In this document: in pieces, positions 53,665 to 61,403 of the stretch
How positions within the stretch are numbered: position 1 is the first letter of the stretch
Layout: the number at the start of each line of letters is the position of its first letter
NCBI GenBank assembly: GCA_020524245.1
Contig: JAIVLN010000004.1
Span: 62,001 to 126,000, forward strand
From: Rossellomorea aquimaris
GTDB lineage: Bacteria > Bacillota > Bacilli > Bacillales > Fictibacillaceae
Length of the DNA: 64,000 nt
Direction of reading: 5' to 3'
The notes under the pieces: model-generated
The model's database searches: none
Seen by the model: the letters and a program-made list of their open reading frames with translations, nothing else
What the model was told of the DNA's origin: nothing
Position numbers and translations under genes: made by a program

Positions 53665-53760
53665 AAGGAGAGGGCTTACCGATCATTTTGGGACAACTCA
53701 TACACCGTATTGGTGTTAGCGACATGAGATGTTTCCAGAATTTTATGGCAAGCCCTTACA

Positions 53761-54189
53761 TTATTCTCCATGATCTTTAATTTGTACTTTCTTCTTCGGT
53801 CGATCATCGGTCAATAGCCTGTAGAGTCGAATATACAAAACACCTTTTTGGTAATAAGCATCGATCGGTTCTTCACGAACTGAATAAGGTAAAGTGATAT
53901 CCCGCTCGAATCTCCCCTGGAATATTTCATCTTGCTTCAAAGACATACCATGCGTTTGAAGCGTCGTGTTGCCGATCAATTTTATAGAACTTTTGTATAC
54001 ATACACCTCAACATCATCTACACGATTCAATCCAGGTAATGATATGAGGCATAACAGTTCATTATCTGATTCATAAATATTCACCTGAGGACTTTGTTGC
54101 TTAGGTTGCTGATAATCCGGAAAGAAGCTTTGATTCATATATTTATCTGCAACTTGCTTCCATTCCATCATTTTAGACCAAGTATCCAT
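53761..54189 (-). CDS. Hsp20/alpha-crystallin family protein
   Basis: A 142-residue small heat-shock-like protein. The alpha-crystallin strands run from QVNIYESDNELLCLISLPGL to GVLYIRLYRL, including FQGRFERDITLPYSV. The usual C-terminal IxI anchor is weak. It is the last gene on the gerP strand, 14 bases beyond gerPB, so it is probably in the same operon and may belong to the spore coat (as CotM does). Confidence 0.85.
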   Translation of the reverse strand: MDTWSKMMEWKQVADKYMNQSFFPDYQQPKQQSPQVNIYESDNELLCLISLPGLNRVDDVEVYVYKSSIKLIGNTTLQTHGMSLKQDEIFQGRFERDITLPYSVREEPIDAYYQKGVLYIRLYRLLTDDRPKKKVQIKDHGE

Positions 54190-54203
54190 ACAATCTCCTC
54201 ACA

Positions 54204-54446
54204 TTATGTTGCTTTCGGTTCACGTGGACCTGATAAAGGAACAAGAGGTCCTTCGAAAGGTTGCTCGATGACACTACCAAATGGATTCTCAATTGCTGGC
54301 GCAGGGCCGGTATATCCACCTGTATTGGAGAGGTAAGAGACAGGTTTGATGACCCCGCTCGTTCCGATTTGAAGAACGGAAGAGTTGGATAAACCATTGA
54401 TTCGGATGGTTTGGATTGAGATCGATTGATTGACATAAATATTCAT
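54204..54446 (-). CDS. gerPB: Spore germination protein GerPB
   Basis: An 80-residue inner coat protein with the GerPB pattern: MNIYVNQSISIQTIRINGLS, NSSVLQIGTSG, VSYLSNTGGYTGPAPA and a Pro-rich tail GPLVPLSGPREPK. AGGAGGG precedes the ATG by seven bases. In Bacillus subtilis gerPB is the second gene after gerPA; here it follows gerPE, 12 bases away. Confidence 0.9.
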   Translation of the reverse strand: MNIYVNQSISIQTIRINGLSNSSVLQIGTSGVIKPVSYLSNTGGYTGPAPAIENPFGSVIEQPFEGPLVPLSGPREPKAT

Positions 54447-54458
54447 TCCCAAACCCTC

Positions 54459-54830
54459 CTAATCATATGGATTCACTGTAAATTGCCGGATATGTTTAAC
54501 ACGTGCTTCATTACAGATGTAATCTGTATTTCCGACACGTACCACTGAAGAAGCAGCTACACCGATGATTTTTAGGGAGTTGACATGAATCGCTGGCACT
54601 TCTTGAACTGTGTGAACCGGGATTGTTTCATAATCGAATGGAGGGAATGGGGCAGAGAACATTGGGTACATATCGAATTCATGCTCTTGTGGATCATAGA
54701 TCGATTCTTGTCTTTGTACAGCCAAGGCTTTAGATGAGGGGGTCAGGATTTTGGTATCACCGATTTGAACGATGGATGCGGAAACTAGAGACGTAAGTTC
54801 CATATTCTGAACAATGGCTGTTCGTTCCAT
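54459..54830 (-). CDS. gerPE: Spore germination protein GerPE
   Basis: A 123-residue coat protein beginning MERTAIVQNMELTSLVSAS, with IVQIGDT and later VRVGNTDYICNEARVKHIRQ. These repeat the strand-turn pattern of the GerP family. The ATG at 54830 follows AAGGA on the minus strand. It lies four bases from gerPD. Confidence 0.88.
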   Translation of the reverse strand: MERTAIVQNMELTSLVSASIVQIGDTKILTPSSKALAVQRQESIYDPQEHEFDMYPMFSAPFPPFDYETIPVHTVQEVPAIHVNSLKIIGVAASSVVRVGNTDYICNEARVKHIRQFTVNPYD

Positions 54831-54834
54831 ACCC

Positions 54835-55014
54835 TTATTCCTTCGATAACGGGACGAGAGGCGTACCAATGATCAGTGATTCTGGTGGTGTATCGAACAT
54901 GGATTGACAGTTGATCACATCACTATCTCCGACAAGTACCATCGCGGAAGTACCAATACCGATGATCCGTATATCACCTACAGATATATCCCGGTTGATG
55001 ACGTTAAGTTCCAT
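54835..55014 (-). CDS. gerPD: Spore germination protein GerPD
   Basis: A 59-residue protein: MELNVINRDISVGDIRIIGI, MVLVGDSDVI and a Leu-Val-Pro-Leu end. It is a standard GerPD in length and pattern. The start follows AAGGAGG and overlaps the end of gerPC by 11 bases. Confidence 0.88.
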   Translation of the reverse strand: MELNVINRDISVGDIRIIGIGTSAMVLVGDSDVINCQSMFDTPPESLIIGTPLVPLSKE

Positions 55015-55642
55015 CCTGTTGGCCTCCTTGAGATTTCTTCTTTTCATTATTTAAGTATATTTCAATTCCCGTCAAAATATCTTTTTTGATTTGTGTCATG
55101 ATTCGATCAGCTTCTTGAGCGGGATTGGAACGGATATTTTCTTTCTTAGCTGCCATCATATAATGCGGTAGCCGTAATCCCATTTGTTTTTTGATATCTT
55201 CTACCACCAATTTCAACTGGGATTCATTCAATTGATATTGGCTTTGGCGTTCAGATTTTTTAATATCATTAAATATGTCGTTGTTTAAATAATGGTCGAC
55301 TCCTTGATTGATCCAGTTATACATCTCATTCGTGTAGGGTGCTTCAGTATCTTGTTGCTGTTGATTGACATTGAAGTTCCCTCCATTTACACCGAAATCC
55401 TCAATATTCTCGAATCCATTTCCACCAGGTGTGAGACCAATATTCAACGTACCTTCAAGAGTCTCTATTTTCAGTTGATCAAATTTGTATTCAATGGATG
55501 TTTGGGGTGAGCTTTTTAATTGGGTCACTTCGTTTTGAAGGGTTGTGATCATGCTTTCGAACGATTCTGTTTTCGCCTGTAATTGTCTGATCATTTCTTC
55601 AAGCTGCTGGATTCGTTGATGTAAGTAATTTACATTACTCAA
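55004..55642 (-). CDS. gerPC: Spore germination protein GerPC
   Basis: A protein of about 212 residues. An N-terminal coiled coil (HQRIQQLEEMIRQLQAKTES) leads to a beta-rich middle (IETLEGTLNIGLTPGG) and a C-terminal helical domain (ESQLKLVVEDIKKQMGLRLP). This is the GerPC architecture. The TTG at 55642 lies about eight bases from AAGGGGG; a GTG at 55651 is almost touching it and is less likely. It follows gerPA after a 105-base gap without gerPB. Confidence 0.88.
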   Translation of the reverse strand: MSNVNYLHQRIQQLEEMIRQLQAKTESFESMITTLQNEVTQLKSSPQTSIEYKFDQLKIETLEGTLNIGLTPGGNGFENIEDFGVNGGNFNVNQQQQDTEAPYTNEMYNWINQGVDHYLNNDIFNDIKKSERQSQYQLNESQLKLVVEDIKKQMGLRLPHYMMAAKKENIRSNPAQEADRIMTQIKKDILTGIEIYLNNEKKKSQGGQQDGT

Positions 55643-55756
55643 GCCCTTCACCCCCTTATTTCTAACCTATGCGGGAGGGATAAGTTTTTAACACAGCCAC
55701 CGCATAAATATATGAAACAAGTTCGTCATGGATGAAGCGGGTTTCTCAATATAGAA

Positions 55757-55981
55757 TTAACCCTGGTTCCCGATATTACTTGAATCGATAACATCTGAGT
55801 CGATGGTGTGCGTCACACTATAGCCATTATTAACCTGAAGGTAGTCCCCTGTATTGAAAGAGCCTGCGCCAGCGAACGTCTTCGTTTGACTTTGAGGAGC
55901 CATATGGTACACGTCTCCAACATTAAAGATTGCCGTACCGGATATTTCATTGATTTTGATTGCTCCAACCATGGCAGGCAT
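55757..55981 (-). CDS. gerPA: Spore germination protein GerPA
   Basis: A 74-residue inner coat protein: MPAMVGAIKINEISGTAIFN, VGDVYHMAPQSQTKTFAGAG, SFNTGDYLQVNNGYS and the end DSDVIDSSNIGNQG, a close GerPA match. AAAGGATG precedes the ATG on the minus strand. It opens the gerP operon, made in the mother cell under SigK in relatives. Confidence 0.93.
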   Translation of the reverse strand: MPAMVGAIKINEISGTAIFNVGDVYHMAPQSQTKTFAGAGSFNTGDYLQVNNGYSVTHTIDSDVIDSSNIGNQG

Positions 55982-56010
55982 GCAAAAACATCCTTTACGG
56001 TTATTTCTTT

Positions 56011-56038
56011 CAACATATGCATTTACCTATCCGTATGT
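56011..56038 (-). promoter_or_regulatory. Possible SigK promoter of gerPA
   Basis: On the minus strand AC is followed after 17 bases by CATATGTTG, one base off the SigK -10 consensus CATA-N3-TA. Its distance from gerPA and the known SigK control of gerP are reasons to list it; the match is weak. Confidence 0.3.
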
Positions 56039-56121
56039 TAATGGGCACCATCTCTTATTGAACTGCATACAATAAATTAGAAAATCTGCCTATATGACCT
56101 CTTAAGAAAGGGGAGTCCAGT

Positions 56122-56346
56122 ATGCCTTCGGTCATTTTAGCTCCAATCAAAATAAGCACGGTGTCCAGTAATGGTACAGTAAACTTTGGTGATACCTTAT
56201 ACATTTCACCTAAATCAACTTCAAAATCCGCAAACGGATCCGGTGGAGCAAATACCGGTGATTTCATGTTAGTGAACAATTTCTGGAATATGACAAACAC
56301 GTTGGATCCTGATATCAGTGATTCCAATAACTTGGCGAACTTCTGA
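56122..56346 (+). CDS. GerPA/GerPF family spore germination protein, second copy
   Basis: A 74-residue paralogue of the gene at 53443: MPSVILAPIKISTVSSNGTV, VNFGDTLYISPKSTSKSANG, GSGGANTGDFMLV and DPDISDSNNLANF. It is divergent from gerPA. AAAGGGGAG precedes the ATG. Downstream it is followed 27 bases later by a Hsp20 gene. One of the two paralogues may replace GerPF, which is absent from the operon. Confidence 0.86.
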   Translation: MPSVILAPIKISTVSSNGTVNFGDTLYISPKSTSKSANGSGGANTGDFMLVNNFWNMTNTLDPDISDSNNLANF

Positions 56347-56373
56347 TAAAAGGGGAAGAGGAGGTAAAACTCA

Positions 56374-56841
56374 GTGGATTTCTGGAAGGATCAACTGAAA
56401 AACCTTTTTAACGATGAACGGCTGGATGGGTTGTTGAAATCAATCGATCAACAGTTGGCACATTCTCTGAAAGAATTCGATCATCACTTAAATCATTTTC
56501 AAAACAATTATTTTTTTCATGTAGATAGTACCGAAACAGAAGAAGAAGTGATTATCCAGGCAACTTTACCTGTTAGCGACGATGATAAAGTGAATCTTGA
56601 CATGGTGAACCATCAGCTAAGAATCTTGATTCAAAGGTTTGAGACCGAAAAGATCCATAACAATGAAGGGGAAATCCTAAAGAAAGAAAATTTTTCAAAA
56701 CGGATTGAAAGATATTTACCCTTACCCCCCAATGTTGCACCTGAAAGTATCAAAGCTTCCATGTCTGGTAATCGCTTGACGGTTAGAGTTCCTAAAGGTA
56801 ACAATCACCATTCTCAAATCATTGAAATTGATCAAGAGTAA
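56374..56841 (+). CDS. Hsp20/alpha-crystallin family protein, second copy
   Basis: A 155-residue small heat-shock-like protein. A helical N-terminus (MDFWKDQLKNLFNDERLDGL, HSLKEFDHHLNHF) precedes the alpha-crystallin domain with EEVIIQATLPVSDDDKVNLD and the ESIKASMSGNRLTVRVPKG strand pair. The GTG start at 56374 follows GAGGAGGT. It is probably co-transcribed with the GerPF-family gene before it. It lies between gerP and the gas vesicle genes, and haloarchaeal GvpH is also Hsp20-like, but that link is only a thought. Confidence 0.85.
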   Translation: MDFWKDQLKNLFNDERLDGLLKSIDQQLAHSLKEFDHHLNHFQNNYFFHVDSTETEEEVIIQATLPVSDDDKVNLDMVNHQLRILIQRFETEKIHNNEGEILKKENFSKRIERYLPLPPNVAPESIKASMSGNRLTVRVPKGNNHHSQIIEIDQE

Positions 56842-56850
56842 ATAGCTTTT

Positions 56851-56890
56851 AAAAGAGGATGCCCTCAAAAGCGGGCATCCTCTTTTCTTA
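56851..56890. terminator. Bidirectional terminator
   Basis: AGAGGATGCCC and GGGCATCCTCT form a perfect 11-pair stem with an eight-base loop and A/T flanks, between the convergent Hsp20 and subtilase genes. Confidence 0.92.
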
Positions 56891-58279
56891 TCGTAATCCC
56901 TTAAACCACTTCCCAAAATTGCTCAATGGATTTTTGGTTTCATTTGCAGATTCGAGAGCTGAAGCAACGTTGATTACACCATTTCCAGTATAAATATCTT
57001 TTCCAGGATCGCCTACATCGTCTGTCGTTTCTTCAATGATTCGAATGATTTCGCTGTTCTTCAAATCCGGTTGATAAGACTTAATCAGACCAGCAAGTGC
57101 TGCGACGTGCGGGGTCGCCATTGAAGTACCGGAGAGAGAAGCATATTGTCCTTCTATATATGTGCTTGCAATATCCACTCCAGGTGCTGCGACATCAATA
57201 TAATCTCCATAATTTGAAAACTCGGCTCGATTCAAGTTGAGGTTGACGGCTGCAACCCCGATTACATTCTCAAAGGCTGCCGGATAACTCGTCTGATCCG
57301 TATCCTCATTTCCAGAAGCAGCAACCATGATGACATCTTTTTCATAGGCGTAATCAATCGCTTCCTTCAATGCCTTTGAAGCTTTATAGTTCCCTAAACT
57401 CATGTTGATGACGTCAGCTCCATGCTCTACCGCCCAGCGAATTCCTTGAGCGACATCGAAGGATGTTCCGTACCCATCTGCATTCATCGCTTTGATTGGC
57501 ATAATCCGGTTATACCATGTCATACCGGCAATACCAACACCATTGTTCGTCTCAGAAGCGATGATTCCAGCGACATGGGTGCCATGTCCGTTGTCATCAT
57601 TCGGCATTGGTGAGTCATTCAACACATTGTAGCCATCCACAATCCTTTTTGCGAGATCGGGATGCTTCATATCAATACCTGTATCAATGATAGCGATGAT
57701 GACATCTTCATTTCCTCTCGATATCTTCCATCCGTCTTCCGTTCTAATGGCAGGCAAATTCCATTGGTAACGACTATAAAATTCATCATCCGTTTCGTTC
57801 TGCAAATAAATGTAGTTCGGCTCAGCATAATGAACACTTTCTTGTTTGTTGAAATATTGAACTAGCTTAGGTGTTGAAAGTGTATTCGACTTGAAAATAT
57901 AAGTTGCATCCAGTTCTTTTCTCACTTGACCATCAATTTCGTTCGCGTATCGATTCAGTTCTTCTTTGGATGGTTTCCGGTTGAATTTAACGGTAGCTTC
58001 ACGATCTTGATAATGACTGCTTACTTTTGTTTTATGACGTATGACACCGATTGAAGAACTTGTATCTAGTTTCCGCACCAGATTTTTACCATATTGAATG
58101 GAATCCAATTTGACTAGTTGGTCCGATTGTTTCGTAGCGAGTTTTTCCGGAATAATCCGCTTTGTAGAATTTTCTTCTACAACGAGTGGTGCCTCTACTT
58201 CATCAGCAGGGATTAAGAGAATGACGCCAGTAATCAATGCAAGAACTGCAACGGTTAGTGTCCAATTTTTACTTCTCAT
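56888..58279 (-). CDS. Secreted subtilisin-family serine protease
   Basis: A 463-residue S8 protease with an N-terminal signal or membrane anchor (WTLTVAVLALITGVILLIP). A propeptide domain of the I9-like type (EATVKFNRKPSKEELNRY to SVHYAEPNYIYL) follows, then the catalytic domain: Asp in IIAIIDTGIDMKHPDLA, His in NGHGTHVAGIIASE and Ser in LSGTSMATPHVAALAGL. The C-terminus is short. The ATG at 58279 follows AGGAGGAGG. It acts outside the cell or on the membrane surface. Confidence 0.93.
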   Translation of the reverse strand: MRSKNWTLTVAVLALITGVILLIPADEVEAPLVVEENSTKRIIPEKLATKQSDQLVKLDSIQYGKNLVRKLDTSSSIGVIRHKTKVSSHYQDREATVKFNRKPSKEELNRYANEIDGQVRKELDATYIFKSNTLSTPKLVQYFNKQESVHYAEPNYIYLQNETDDEFYSRYQWNLPAIRTEDGWKISRGNEDVIIAIIDTGIDMKHPDLAKRIVDGYNVLNDSPMPNDDNGHGTHVAGIIASETNNGVGIAGMTWYNRIMPIKAMNADGYGTSFDVAQGIRWAVEHGADVINMSLGNYKASKALKEAIDYAYEKDVIMVAASGNEDTDQTSYPAAFENVIGVAAVNLNLNRAEFSNYGDYIDVAAPGVDIASTYIEGQYASLSGTSMATPHVAALAGLIKSYQPDLKNSEIIRIIEETTDDVGDPGKDIYTGNGVINVASALESANETKNPLSNFGKWFKGLR

Positions 58280-58300
58280 TAGAAAGCCTCCTCCTAACAT

Positions 58301-58659
58301 CTACCGTTAGGATGTGTATTTTTAAGGAAAATATTTAAAGAGGCATTCTATATGTGGCTCAGCCATTCTCTATTGTGGAATAGAGAAAATGACCTATTTT
58401 ATAAAAAATAAAAAATGTAATCAAATTGTTATGTTTGTCTTTTTGAATAGACTTTTCAGATAAAAACCTTTACATAGCTTGCGATTTTTCATTTCAATAA
58501 TTCTTTTTTCAATAATAATATATGAAAATATCGGTAAGTCCATCAAATAGATGGGTTCTCACGGTTTTATTTCAAATTGTAAGCGGGTATAACCCCATTA
58601 TATTTAAGAAAAATATTCAGCTTTTCAATGACTTCAATTCAAGGAAGGGAGCGATTCAG
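58301..58659 (+). other. AT-rich spacer upstream of gvpA
   Basis: The 359 bases between the divergent subtilase and gvpA contain no gene. A direct repeat of TTTCAATAAT occurs near 58493-58516, and a SigB-like promoter lies at 58564-58590. It must hold the start of the gas vesicle operon. Confidence 0.6.
58564..58590 (+). promoter_or_regulatory. Candidate SigB-type promoter of gvpA
   Basis: GTTTTA, 15 bases, then GGGTAT, close to the Bacillus SigB consensus GTTTAA-N12-14-GGGTAT. It lies 69 bases before the gvpA start. If real, gas vesicle genes would be part of the general stress response. Confidence 0.45.
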
Positions 58660-58917
58660 TTGAGTATTCAAAAGTCCACGGACAGCTCGAGTTTAGCAGA
58701 AGTCATCGATCGTATTTTGGACAAAGGTATTGTCATTGATGCCTTCGCCAGAGTCTCACTTGTAGGTATTGAAATTTTGACAGTAGAAGCTCGGGTCGTC
58801 ATTGCAAGTGTGGATACGTGGCTAAGATATGCCAATGCGGTAGGATTGCTTCGTGATGATGTACAGGAGGAAGGACAGGTTGAGGAAAGAAATCGCCAAG
58901 CTCAGTTCAGTATTTGA
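58660..58917 (+). CDS. gvpA: Gas vesicle structural protein GvpA
   Basis: An 85-residue wall protein that forms the ribbed gas vesicle shell. The core [20 protein letters not shown] followed by [20 protein letters not shown] and [15 protein letters not shown] is the strongly conserved helix-strand-strand-helix unit. The tail is variable. The TTG at 58660 follows GGAAGGGA. It is the first gene of the cluster, and the order (A-P-Q-B-R-N-F-G-L-S-K-J) is that of Bacillus megaterium. Confidence 0.96.
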   Translation: MSIQKSTDSSSLAEVIDRILDKGIVIDAFARVSLVGIEILTVEARVVIASVDTWLRYANAVGLLRDDVQEEGQVEERNRQAQFSI

Positions 58918-58958
58918 TGCACATTTAATAAAGAAAGGTTAGAAAGGAGTGATTTCTA

Positions 58959-59351
58959 TTGGCAAATCAAACTAAAAACGATGAACACAATCAAATGATA
59001 TCAATGAATTTCGCTGTGTTGGGAGGGATTATCGGTGCTGGTATTGGGCTACTGACTACCCCTGGCACAGGAAAAAAGGTAATCCAGAATATTAATCAAT
59101 CGGAAACGATGAGAGCTGCAGGGAACGAATTGAGACGCACTGCACAACAAATTATTACTGATCAATTGATGATGACATTACGAGAAACAGCAGCGGGATA
59201 CAGACTTAAGCGAGATGCAACTCAAAGCAACCATCAAGAAAATGAAGATTTTGATTTATATAAAGAGTTGAAAGAAGAAAACAAACAATTAAATGAACAT
59301 CTTCAAAGAATAGAAGAGAAGCTAGATACACTGATGAATAGTAAGAAATGA
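58959..59351 (+). CDS. gvpP: Gas vesicle protein GvpP (YtxH-like)
   Basis: A 130-residue protein with an N-terminal hydrophobic YtxH-type helix (NFAVLGGIIGAGIGLLTTPG), a KKVIQNIN segment and a C-terminal coiled coil (LYKELKEENKQLNEHLQRIE). Place and pattern match GvpP, an accessory of unknown role. The TTG start follows AAAGGAG. It is 41 bases after gvpA. Confidence 0.82.
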   Translation: MANQTKNDEHNQMISMNFAVLGGIIGAGIGLLTTPGTGKKVIQNINQSETMRAAGNELRRTAQQIITDQLMMTLRETAAGYRLKRDATQSNHQENEDFDLYKELKEENKQLNEHLQRIEEKLDTLMNSKK

Positions 59352-59382
59352 GTACCCTTGTGTCTGTGAAGGGGGAGATAAC

Positions 59383-59829
59383 ATGGCATCCAAACCTATC
59401 AAAAAAGTCATCAACAAAGCTGTACAGCTCGCACCGTCCAGCCTGAAGGAAAAAGCGAAAGATAAAGTGAAAGAGCATGCCGTTGAAAAAGTAGAAGACC
59501 ATGTCCAATCAAAAGCAGATCAAGTATCGGATCGTATGGCTGATGCGAAAGAAGAAAATGCAGAACAGGTACACGGACAAGCAGAAAAGGCGAAAGAGAA
59601 AGTACAGAATGTTTTATTATCTGTTAGGGACAAGCTTGAGAATGTAAAGGATGCAGGTGAAGAATTCCAACAAAAGCTGTCCTCAAATGAAGACACCAAG
59701 ATAAAAGGCGTAAAAAACTTAAAAAGTGTCCAGGAGATCAAAAGCTCTCAGAACATCAAAAGCTCTACCCAAATTAAAAGTTCAACAGAAATCAAATCTT
59801 CTACAGATATCAAGACGTTAGGATCTTAA
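59383..59829 (+). CDS. gvpQ: Gas vesicle protein GvpQ with C-terminal repeats
   Basis: A 148-residue charged protein. A helical, Lys/Glu-rich N-terminal region ([20 protein letters not shown]) precedes a tail with near-identical six-residue units based on [35 protein letters not shown]. The position between gvpP and gvpB fits GvpQ, an accessory protein of unknown role. GGGGGAG precedes the ATG. The tail may be a short solenoid or a flexible binding array. Confidence 0.82.
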   Translation: MASKPIKKVINKAVQLAPSSLKEKAKDKVKEHAVEKVEDHVQSKADQVSDRMADAKEENAEQVHGQAEKAKEKVQNVLLSVRDKLENVKDAGEEFQQKLSSNEDTKIKGVKNLKSVQEIKSSQNIKSSTQIKSSTEIKSSTDIKTLGS

Positions 59830-59852
59830 AATTCAGAAGGGAGACTTTCATC

Positions 59853-60116
59853 ATGTCTGTTCAAAAAAGTACGGATAGCTCAAGTTTGGCAGAGGTAATC
59901 GATCGGATACTCGATAAAGGAATCGTCATTGACGCATTTGCACGGGTCTCTGTCGTAGGGATCGAGATTCTTACAGTGGAAGCACGTGTGGTCATCGCTA
60001 GTGTAGACACCTGGCTGCGATATGCGGAAGCAGTTGGACTCTTACGTGATGGAGTTGAAGAAGAAGGACTACCATCTCAAAGCAATGAAAGAAGAAGTGC
60101 ACAATTCAGTGTATAG
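59853..60116 (+). CDS. gvpB: Second gas vesicle structural protein GvpB (GvpA-like)
   Basis: An 87-residue GvpA paralogue differing from gvpA at only a few places in the first 70 residues (for example Val for Leu in [12 protein letters not shown] and Glu for Asn in RYAEAVGL). Both tails end with AQFS and a hydrophobic residue. In Bacillus megaterium gvpB is the main structural gene. GAAGGGAG precedes the ATG. Confidence 0.96.
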   Translation: MSVQKSTDSSSLAEVIDRILDKGIVIDAFARVSVVGIEILTVEARVVIASVDTWLRYAEAVGLLRDGVEEEGLPSQSNERRSAQFSV

Positions 60117-60174
60117 GGAAATGGGGCATCATTAAGGCCCCTGCTCCTACTATCAGATTGAAGTGGAGGCGGCT

Positions 60175-60441
60175 ATGGAGATCAAACAAATCATGAACAA
60201 TGTTGCAGAATTCTTTAATGAACATGTGGCCCCGCCGCATAAAATTACTTCAGTTGAAGCACGGGAAGAAGAAGGTTGGCGTGTCACAATAGAAGTGATC
60301 GAGGAAAAAGAATATATGAAGAAATATGCAAAAGACGAAATGATTGGAACCTACGAAGTGCTGGTCAACAAAAATAAAGAAGTCACTTCTTTCAAACGTC
60401 AAGATATAAGATATCGAAGCGCACTCCATGTTGAAGTCTAA
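60175..60441 (+). CDS. gvpR: Gas vesicle protein GvpR (GvpO-like)
   Basis: An 88-residue protein matching the GvpO/GvpR group: ITSVEAREEEGWRVTIEVIE, EEKEYMKKYAKDEMIGTYEV, then LVNKNKEVTSFKRQDIRYRS. Its role is unknown; GvpO is needed for vesicle formation in archaea. The ATG at 60175 follows GGAGGCGG and is preferred over a GTG twelve bases before. It lies 58 bases after gvpB, with a small GGGGC/GCCCC hairpin between them. Confidence 0.86.
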   Translation: MEIKQIMNNVAEFFNEHVAPPHKITSVEAREEEGWRVTIEVIEEKEYMKKYAKDEMIGTYEVLVNKNKEVTSFKRQDIRYRSALHVEV

Positions 60442-60463
60442 AGGAGAGCAGTAGGAGGCTTCA

Positions 60464-61375
60464 ATGGCTGAATTGAGAGAAAAAAGAATGAAAGATTCAA
60501 GGGCTTTGATAGAGGACAAAGAAATGACACATCTCCTTAACCGGTCCTTACAATATCTGAAAGCTGGGTATCCCGTACATTTCACCGGTCCGACGGGTTC
60601 GGGTAAAACTGCCCTCGCTCTAGCCCTTGCTAAGAAAAGAAAAAAACCTGTGATGCTGATTCACGGTAATCATGAGCTAGATAATAAGGACTTGATTGGA
60701 GATTTCACGGGATATACAAGCAAAAAAGTGGTCGACCAATATGTCCGTTCCGTATATAAAAAGGATGAAAGCGTCACTGAAAATTGGAGGGATGGACGGC
60801 TTCTCGAAGCAGTCAAAAATGGATACACCCTCGTTTATGATGAATTCACCCGGTCTCGACCGACGACGAATAATCTATTTTTATCCATATTGGAAGAAGG
60901 GGTACTACCTCTATATGGATCGAAAAGGACGGAGCCTTTCGTGAAGGTCCATCCTGATTTCTCAGTGATCTTTACAAGTAACCCTGGCGAATATGCTGGG
61001 GTATTCAATAGCCCTGATGCATTATTCGACCGTATGATCACTTTATTCGTCGAGTACAAAAGTAAGGAAAAAGAAGCAGCGATTGTTTCAGAAAAGCTAG
61101 GTATGGATTTAGCTGATGCAAAAGCGATTACAAGCTTGGTCGCTTCATTAAGAGAACAAGGCACAGTAGATTTGAATGGACCCAGCTTAAGATCCTCCTT
61201 AATGATTGCGAGAATTGCAATGGAAGAGGATATTCCAATTGATGGGAAAAGCGACGAATTCCAACAACTCTGTATCGATATACTCGCTTATCCACTGAGT
61301 CAGGCTGCTACAGAAGAAGGAATAACGTCATCAGAAGCATCGGACCGGGTCATCCAAGCATGCGAAAAGTTGTAA
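60464..61375 (+). CDS. gvpN: Gas vesicle ATPase GvpN
   Basis: A 303-residue AAA+ ATPase of the MoxR-like group. Walker A is GPTGSGKTALAL, Walker B LVYDEFTRSR, sensor 1 region IFTSNPGEYAGV, and the substrate-recognition arginine part is FDRMITLF. It powers assembly or growth of the shell. GTAGGAGG precedes the ATG. The length is normal. Confidence 0.96.
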   Translation: MAELREKRMKDSRALIEDKEMTHLLNRSLQYLKAGYPVHFTGPTGSGKTALALALAKKRKKPVMLIHGNHELDNKDLIGDFTGYTSKKVVDQYVRSVYKKDESVTENWRDGRLLEAVKNGYTLVYDEFTRSRPTTNNLFLSILEEGVLPLYGSKRTEPFVKVHPDFSVIFTSNPGEYAGVFNSPDALFDRMITLFVEYKSKEKEAAIVSEKLGMDLADAKAITSLVASLREQGTVDLNGPSLRSSLMIARIAMEEDIPIDGKSDEFQQLCIDILAYPLSQAATEEGITSSEASDRVIQACEKL

Positions 61376-61403
61376 GGAATAGTCGGTATAGGGAGTGAGT
61401 CAT

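Noticed and set aside
53675-53758. Inverted repeat AGGGCTTACC / GGCAAGCCCTT downstream of the GerPF-like gene
   Set aside because: The loop is about 60 bases long and there is no T run, so I cannot call it a terminator with confidence.
55652-55756. Possible hidden gerPB between gerPA and gerPC
   Set aside because: The 105-base gap is too short for gerPB and contains no matching frame; gerPB is instead found at 54204-54446.
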